Assembly: GCF_003386205.1 (NCBI RefSeq) | Contig: NZ_QRDY01000002.1 | Span: 496,001 to 560,000, forward strand | Direction of reading: 5' to 3' | Source: Cohnella lupini | GTDB taxonomy: Bacteria; Bacillota; Bacilli; Paenibacillales; Paenibacillaceae | Length of the DNA stretch: 64,000 bases | Part shown: positions 59,216-64,000 of the stretch, piece by piece | How positions within the stretch are numbered: the first letter of the stretch is position 1 | Layout of the letters: each line of letters starts with the position of its first letter | Notes under the pieces: generated by a model | What the model was told of the DNA's origin: nothing | The model's database searches: none | The model's input: the letters and a program-made list of their open reading frames with translations, nothing else | Made by a program: the position numbers and the translations under genes

Positions 59216-60055
59216 ATGAACAAGAATTTACTCGTCATCGTGCGTACGGTCGTCATGATCGCGATAGCGGTAGTCGCGTTATTTCCGATTTATTGGATGG
59301 TCATGAGCTCTTTTCGTACGCATGAAGAAATTTTCAAATATACGACCCTGAGTCCCGAATTGTTTATGCCGGTTAGGTGGACGCTGCAAAATTACAAGGA
59401 TATCTTTCTAGACCCGAGCAAGCCTTTCGGCAGGTACATGCTCAATACCTTGTTCGTGGCCGCGTTCGTCACGGCATGCGGGCTCGTCGTCAACGCGATG
59501 GCGGCATTCGCTTTCGCGAAGCTGCGGTTTCCCTTCAAGAAGCTCCTGCTGACGATATTCATGTCTTCTCTCGTTATTCCGTACGAGGTCATCATGATTC
59601 CGCAGTATTTGCTTATGCGAGATTTGAGCTGGATCAATACGTTTACGGCGCTCATCGTTCCCCAGATCGTGTGGGTGTTCGGCATATTCATGCTAGTCCA
59701 GTTTTTCTCGGACGTTCCGCGGGACATTCTGGACGCGGGCAGAATGGACGGCGCGGGGTGGTTGCGCATCTTCGGCAAGATCGTGCTCCCTACCGCCGTA
59801 CCGGCCATGATTACGCTAGGCATTATGACGTTCCTTAACCAATGGGATTCCTTCCTGTGGCCGCTCGTCGTCATCAACGAAGAGAAGAAGCAGGTGATCC
59901 AGGTCGCGATCTCCTCGTTCCAATCGTTGCGCAACATCTCATGGGGCAAGATCATGGCGGCGACGTCGATCAGCTCGGTTCCCGTTCTGGTTCTATTCCT
60001 GTTTCTGCAACGCTACTACGTGCAAGGCATCACGATGTCCGGAGTGAAAGGGTGA
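59216..60055 (+). CDS. ABC sugar importer permease, MalG/UgpE type
   Basis: 279 residues. First membrane segment IVRTVVMIAIAVVALFPIYWMVMSSFRTHEE; EAA-loop equivalent LDAGRMDGAGWLRIFGKIVLP (about 173-193), in which the usual EAA is DAG, a deviation in a contact site for the ATPase; C-terminus LQRYYVQGITMSGVKG. RBS AAGGAGG. The next gene starts 5 bp after its stop, so they are co-translated. Confidence 0.92.
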   Translation: MNKNLLVIVRTVVMIAIAVVALFPIYWMVMSSFRTHEEIFKYTTLSPELFMPVRWTLQNYKDIFLDPSKPFGRYMLNTLFVAAFVTACGLVVNAMAAFAFAKLRFPFKKLLLTIFMSSLVIPYEVIMIPQYLLMRDLSWINTFTALIVPQIVWVFGIFMLVQFFSDVPRDILDAGRMDGAGWLRIFGKIVLPTAVPAMITLGIMTFLNQWDSFLWPLVVINEEKKQVIQVAISSFQSLRNISWGKIMAATSISSVPVLVLFLFLQRYYVQGITMSGVKG

Positions 60056-60060
60056 CAAGA

Positions 60061-62097
60061 ATGCTTCCCGAATGGTTGAACGAAAAGCTCGGAATGCGAT
60101 GGCATCGAGAGGGGCGTTGGAACGAGCTGGAGTTCGACAAAGCCCAATACATGGCGGACAAGGCGATCTGGACAGCGGACGCGGGGGACTTTCGCATAGA
60201 GGTTAAGTTGGATTGGGAGCCGAAGGGTCGGGAGAGGGATGGCAAAGTCGCTTCCTTCGAGGTTTCGTTAACCCCGATAGGAGGGGGCGGGGAATTCGCC
60301 GGCGTCCAATTATACCTGCTCAACGACTCTCCGCTTCGCTGCGTCTGGAAGCCGCACCTCTCCCCTGTAGAGAATACGGTCGTAGGGGATAAGAGCTTTC
60401 GTTCTCCCGCGATGATATTCGAGGATAGCGAGAGCATGGCTGCCCTCGTACCGGATTTGGACCATATTCAGAATCGCAGAAGCGTTCCGCAAATGATGGA
60501 TTACTCCTCGCAGGATCGAACTCTGATATACGGTCTGTGCGATTACGCGGAAACGGGCCATGTTTATTACGAACTGACCCCTACGCCCAGAATGCTATCC
60601 GAAGCGCTCGACTTCCGGTTTTACATGGTGGAGTGGAAGAAGGAAAGCGGGCAACGGGACAAGGATTACCGGGACGTCGAGAGTTTTCTATGGAACCGGT
60701 TCGGGGCCGAAAGAATGGCGGTACCTGCGGTCGAAGACACGAAAAATCAACTGTCCGCGCTTGAGCCGTACGCTAACCATGCTTACGAATGGGCGCTCGA
60801 TCGGTGGAAGGACGTAACCTGGCAGCAGTTCAAGACGGACGACGGCACGGAAGTCGGGGGAGTCGTATTCCTTGCGAGGGCGAAGCAGAAGCCCGGGTTC
60901 GGTAGCGAAGAGGAATGGCGGGAGCCGAAGAGCTTGTGGAACCAAGCGTGGTTCTGCAGTCTGCGGACGGCTTACGGATACGCTCTATGGGGCCGGGAGA
61001 AAGGGCGCTCCGATTGGGTGGAGAAGGCGGAGCTGGCTTTGAATTTCGCATTATCCGCGCCGCAGACGAACGGATTGTTCCCGGGGTACTACCAAGCGGG
61101 AGAGGACAATCGTTGGGAGACGGGCGGATGGCTGATGTCCGGCCCGCGCCGTCCGGCGGGTCACGAGACTTACGTTCATCTTCTGGATTCCTCGTGGACC
61201 TGCTATTGGCTGCTGAAATGGTATAGGGACGTAAATCCCGATGCGAGAATCTTGCCTTACGTGAGCAAGTATGCGAAGAGGCTGCTTGAGCTGCAGCGGC
61301 CCGACGGATCGTTCCCGGCTTGGGTCGATCCGTCGGGAGATGGAATATCGCCGTTTCTGCTCGCAAGTCCGGAATCGTCCGTTCATGTGCTGCTGATGTG
61401 CTTACTGCATCAGATGCGTCCGGATTCCGCTTTGGTGGCCGCGGCGGAGGACGCCGCCCGGTTCGTCGTCGGGAACATCGTGCCGGAAGGCCGCTGGGAG
61501 GACTTCGAAACGTATTGGTCCTGTTCCAAGCAATGGGAAGGGAAGCAATACGGACAGACGGATGCCCGGAGCGGATTATACAACCAATGCAACTTCGGAA
61601 TGTATTGGACGGCAGAGGCGTTGAAGGATTTATATTCCGTCACCAGAAATATGGCATGGCTCGATCACGGAGAACAAGTGCTCGCGGAAGCGTCGCTGTA
61701 TCAGCAAATATGGCAGCCTTCCTATTTTCCGATCCCTACCGTCGGAGGCTTCGGGGTCATGAACAGCGACGACGAATGGAACGACGCGAGGCAGAGCTTG
61801 TTCGCATTAACGTATTGGGACTATTACCGCTTGACCGGCAACGAAAGCTATCGCGCGCGCTCCTTATGGGCGATGAAGGCATCCTTCTATATGATGTATT
61901 GCCCCGAGAATCCGGCGGTCAAGGAAATTTACGAGAGGGTGCATCCTCACTTCGACGAGAGGGATTACGGTTTCCACATGGAAAATTTCAATCACCATGA
62001 CGGAACTCCGGTAGACGGGCTTGGCGAATTCACGATCTTCGATTGGGGCTGCGGGGCCGCTTCCGCTTCTTTGGCGGAGTTCCGTTCGAAGCTCTGA
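60061..62097 (+). CDS. Unrecognised glycan-catabolic protein, probable (alpha/alpha) toroid
   Basis: 678 residues, no signal peptide. The ATG at 60061 lies 5 bp after the permease stop with AAAGGGTGA upstream; a longer frame back to 59842 is inside the permease and is rejected. The N-terminal 220 residues look beta-rich (ADAGDFRIEVKLDWEPKG, GVQLYLLNDSPLRCVWKP); the rest alternates Trp/Tyr-rich helices with motifs such as WNQAWFCSLRTAYGYALWGR, LLELQRPDGSFPAWVDPSG, YNQCNFGMYWTAEALKDLY and YWDYYRLTGNESY, the pattern of six-hairpin glycosidases and lyases. I cannot assign a family. As last gene of an importer operon it most likely degrades the imported sugar. Confidence 0.7.
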   Translation: MLPEWLNEKLGMRWHREGRWNELEFDKAQYMADKAIWTADAGDFRIEVKLDWEPKGRERDGKVASFEVSLTPIGGGGEFAGVQLYLLNDSPLRCVWKPHLSPVENTVVGDKSFRSPAMIFEDSESMAALVPDLDHIQNRRSVPQMMDYSSQDRTLIYGLCDYAETGHVYYELTPTPRMLSEALDFRFYMVEWKKESGQRDKDYRDVESFLWNRFGAERMAVPAVEDTKNQLSALEPYANHAYEWALDRWKDVTWQQFKTDDGTEVGGVVFLARAKQKPGFGSEEEWREPKSLWNQAWFCSLRTAYGYALWGREKGRSDWVEKAELALNFALSAPQTNGLFPGYYQAGEDNRWETGGWLMSGPRRPAGHETYVHLLDSSWTCYWLLKWYRDVNPDARILPYVSKYAKRLLELQRPDGSFPAWVDPSGDGISPFLLASPESSVHVLLMCLLHQMRPDSALVAAAEDAARFVVGNIVPEGRWEDFETYWSCSKQWEGKQYGQTDARSGLYNQCNFGMYWTAEALKDLYSVTRNMAWLDHGEQVLAEASLYQQIWQPSYFPIPTVGGFGVMNSDDEWNDARQSLFALTYWDYYRLTGNESYRARSLWAMKASFYMMYCPENPAVKEIYERVHPHFDERDYGFHMENFNHHDGTPVDGLGEFTIFDWGCGAASASLAEFRSKL

Positions 62098-62108
62098 AAC
62101 TCCCGGAC

Positions 62109-62240
62109 AAAAAAAGTAGGCTTGCGGCAACGGAGCCGCAAGCCCAAGATATATTATTGAAAAGGGGGGTCATGTATGTATCTTAACCTTCGAACATGAA
62201 GAGAAGATGAAGGACATATTACGGTTCCGTTACAATCGCG
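62109..62240. repeat. Duplicated hairpin element, copy 1
   Basis: A-run (62109-62115), stem GGCTTGCGGC (62119-62128) with GCCGCAAGCC (62135-62144), AT-rich spacer, then a 60-bp block from 62161 (AAAGGGGGGTCATGTATGTA and onward) that matches copy 2 in 57 of 60 positions, followed by weaker similarity to about 62240. Read on the minus strand the stem plus T-run forms an intrinsic terminator. The block contains ATGAAG twice at an 11-bp interval. Confidence 0.8.
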
Positions 62241-62367
62241 AAAGCGGTATCATGGACTCCATCGCCTCCATATGTAAATCCTCGCTTTCGTGACGGGCAG
62301 TCCCGGAGTCGCGTCCGTCATTCAGGCGCGGGAGCCGAGGTCAAGCCGAGCATGGATACGGTCGAAT
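62241..62367. other. Spacer between the duplicated elements
   Basis: No gene is seen in this 127-bp stretch. It contains CGCGAAAGCGG near 62237 and a loosely complementary CCTCGCTTTCGTGACGGG near 62279, which may pair, but nothing further. Confidence 0.35.
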
Positions 62368-62500
62368 AAAAAAAAGGGAGGCATGCGGCTACGGGCCGCA
62401 TGCCTCAAGTTTTATATTTCAAAGGGGGGTCATGTATGTATCTTAACCTTTGAACATGAAGAGAAGATGAAGGGGATATTACGTTCTCGTTACATTACGT
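62368..62500. repeat. Duplicated hairpin element, copy 2
   Basis: A-run (62368-62375), stem GAGGCATGCGGC (62378-62389) with GCCGCATGCCTC (62395-62406), AT-rich spacer, then the 60-bp block from 62421, exactly 260 bp after copy 1. The fourth stem pair is A:T here and T:A in copy 1, a compensated change that keeps the helix. ATGAAG repeats at 11 bp are kept. Confidence 0.8.
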
Positions 62501-62651
62501 TTCGATTTGGCTGTAGGGATGGAAGCGGCCAGTTGGTATACTACATTTTTTTACATGAATTGATAGAGTTGGGCCATTTCATCGTCTATAATGGGTTGGA
62601 AAGATTTTCTTGCAGGGCAATTTTTGGCGAATAACAGACAGGAGAGTCGAA

Positions 62652-64000
62652 ATGATGATCAAGAAATCATTCATACCGTTCATAGCTTTGTTGCTGGCGG
62701 TATTGCCAGTTCTGGTAATCGGGCCGAAGACGGCCGAGGCCGCAACTTCTCGTGTCGTCGTTCTCAAGGAAGTTAGCGGCGCCGTTAAGGTGAAGAAGAG
62801 CGGGGGAACCAAGGAATTCACCGCGTTCGCGAAAATGAGCCTGAACGAAGGCGACCTGCTGATGACGGGAGGGAAGAGCTCGGCGGTGCTGCAGTTCGCG
62901 AACGGAACTTCGACCGACGACCAAATGACCGTCTCGCAGAACACGACGCTTTCGTTCTCCAAGCTGTCGGACCGGAACGGCACGAAAACCAAAGTAAGCA
63001 TGTTCAACGGCTCGGCATGGGTCGACGTGAAATCGATCGTGAACAAGGAAGACGAATTCTCGCTCGAGACGCCGACGGCCGTCATGGGCGTCCGCGGAAC
63101 GCATCTGCTCGTCAAGGTCGATCCGATTACCGGAGCGACGCATCTGGTCGTCGCAGCTGGCGTCGTGAACACGAAGACGACCGATCCGGACAATCCTAAA
63201 GAGGAGGACGTTTATCCGACGCAGAACGCTTATATCGGGACAAACGCCGAAGGCGAGAAGGAAATCACGATCGCCCTGCTTGATCTGGAAAGATTGTTTA
63301 ACCAAAGCGACGCCTCCATCGCGAAGACGATTTTGGAAAGCGCGGCGGACATTAACGACGAGAACGGCGAGTTCGTGAAAAAATACGATTCGCAAGGGCT
63401 GCCTTCCGAGCTCGGGGATACGGACGAAGATTTGGTTAAATTTCAAAAGAACACGGAGAGTCTGATCGGAGTGTTAGCCAATAAGGCGATTCAAGAAGGC
63501 TTGATATCCTCTGAAAGAGTTCTGGAAATCATTCAAGCGATCAAGAACGGGAACGGCTCCTCGATCGATCTATCCAAGCGCGAGCTGGAATTAAGCGAAG
63601 AGGATCGCAAGAAGAAAGAAATCAAATCGCGGAAGATGGACGAAGGCGAGCAACGCGCGCTGGATAGGCGCAAGAAAGAAGAAGAAGCCCGGCAAGCCCC
63701 TGAGGATGTCGTCAAGAAGACGAACGACGCCAAGAAGAAAGCAGAAGAAGCTAAGAAGAAGGCTCTGGAAGAAGCTAAGAAGAAGGCGGAAGAGGAGTAC
63801 TACAAGCAACTAAGCGAAGCCGAGAAACAACGCTTCGAAGCGGATAAGAAAGCGAACGGGGCAGCGGGGCAGACGCCAAGCTCGAATACCGGGAGTTCGA
63901 CGGAAGTCCCGTCGGAAACCGTCCAATCCGACGATGCTACTTTGTCGGGACTAGAAATAGAGGGATTGGCCATGGTGGTAGGCTTGAATGGGGAAGGCTC
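62652..64000 (+). CDS. Secreted FecR-domain protein with charged helical region (3' end cut by window)
   Basis: At least 449 residues, open to the window end. Signal peptide about 1-29 (KKSFIPFIALLLAVLPVLVIGPKTAEA). A FecR domain (about 33-160) follows: VVVLKEVSGAVKVKKSGGTKEFTAFAKMSLNEGDLLMTGGKSSAVLQFANG and then FSLETPTAVMGVRGTHLLV, the signature of FecR-like domains. A long Lys/Glu-rich helical stretch (about 305-400, KKKAEEAKKKALEEAKKKAEEEYYKQL) may form a coiled coil. The last residues DDATLSGLEIEGLAMV look like the start of a cadherin-like beta-sandwich. AGGAGAG lies 5-8 bp before ATG 62652/62655. No FecA/FecI partners here; probably a cell-surface protein of unknown role. Confidence 0.85.
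   Translation, partial: MMIKKSFIPFIALLLAVLPVLVIGPKTAEAATSRVVVLKEVSGAVKVKKSGGTKEFTAFAKMSLNEGDLLMTGGKSSAVLQFANGTSTDDQMTVSQNTTLSFSKLSDRNGTKTKVSMFNGSAWVDVKSIVNKEDEFSLETPTAVMGVRGTHLLVKVDPITGATHLVVAAGVVNTKTTDPDNPKEEDVYPTQNAYIGTNAEGEKEITIALLDLERLFNQSDASIAKTILESAADINDENGEFVKKYDSQGLPSELGDTDEDLVKFQKNTESLIGVLANKAIQEGLISSERVLEIIQAIKNGNGSSIDLSKRELELSEEDRKKKEIKSRKMDEGEQRALDRRKKEEEARQAPEDVVKKTNDAKKKAEEAKKKALEEAKKKAEEEYYKQLSEAEKQRFEADKKANGAAGQTPSSNTGSSTEVPSETVQSDDATLSGLEIEGLAMVVGLNGEG

Noticed and set aside
59842..60060. Longer start for the gene ending at 62097
   Set aside because: The extra 73 residues lie entirely inside the upstream permease gene in another frame; ATG at 60061 follows the permease stop and has an RBS.
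62161..62195. Tiny leader peptides in the duplicated element
   Set aside because: The ATG lies only two bases from the G-run and the frame is four codons; conservation is better explained by the hairpin-block element as a whole.

Overview
The window looks like a chromosomal segment of a Gram-positive, spore-former-type Firmicute of the Paenibacillaceae (Cohnella/Paenibacillus-like). The reasons are the moderately GC-rich DNA, strong AGGAGG-type ribosome binding sites, many lipoprotein sugar-binding proteins, YesM/YesN two-component pairs, an AraR-type (GntR-LacI) repressor, and GlnR/TnrA and PerR-type boxes. No rRNA, tRNA, CRISPR array, insertion sequence or phage gene was seen. This is inference from family content, not from a database search. 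LAYOUT: 1-7.2 kb, a CUT1 ABC importer (two permeases, first one cut by the window edge, then the binding protein), a GH95 alpha-L-fucosidase-type enzyme and an orphan binding protein. 7.2-15.6 kb, a 51-bp tandem repeat, a membrane-anchored double pectate-lyase-like protein, an Lpl-type importer and a mannonate-dehydratase-like enzyme. 15.6-21 kb, thioredoxin reductase, a small acidic protein, a GntR regulator with D-galactonate dehydratase, then on the minus strand a 2-Cys peroxiredoxin, an atypical OmpR-type regulator and a PerR/Fur repressor. 21-30 kb, a rhamnogalacturonan locus (RG acetylesterase, YesM/YesN, binding protein, two permeases, GH105). 30-36 kb, CorA, allantoinase with two GlnR/TnrA-type boxes, a large orphan acidic-tailed protein, about 0.9 kb of intergenic repeats and two small genes. 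36-40 kb, AraR, AraD and AraB with GTACGTAC operators. 40-44 kb, two small secreted or Ig-like ORFs, an ECF sigma/anti-sigma pair, a TVP38-type membrane protein and a GPGPFPP-repeat protein. 44-53 kb, LacI regulator, importer and a long GH31 enzyme. 53-62 kb, a second YesM/YesN pair, importer and an unrecognised catabolic protein. 62-64 kb, a duplicated hairpin element and a FecR-domain secreted protein cut by the window end. HOW IT WORKS TOGETHER: most of the window is plant cell-wall glycan capture. There are five CUT1 importers plus one orphan binding protein, each importer coupled to enzymes or regulators, and none has an ATPase gene here, so a shared MsmX-like ATPase elsewhere is implied. 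Embedded in this are a redox block (trxB, peroxiredoxin, PerR, atypical response regulator) and a nitrogen-scavenging gene (allantoinase). The most notable non-coding signals are: (1) four CTTCAT-type direct repeats with an 11-bp period, at identical distance from the -10, in front of both trxB and the peroxiredoxin; (2) two positionally matched promoter elements of the yes-like locus; (3) a second matched pair in front of the pectate-lyase-like gene and the Lpl-type importer; (4) two perfect GlnR/TnrA-type boxes at allantoinase; (5) a 57/60-identical duplicated hairpin element near 62.1-62.5 kb.
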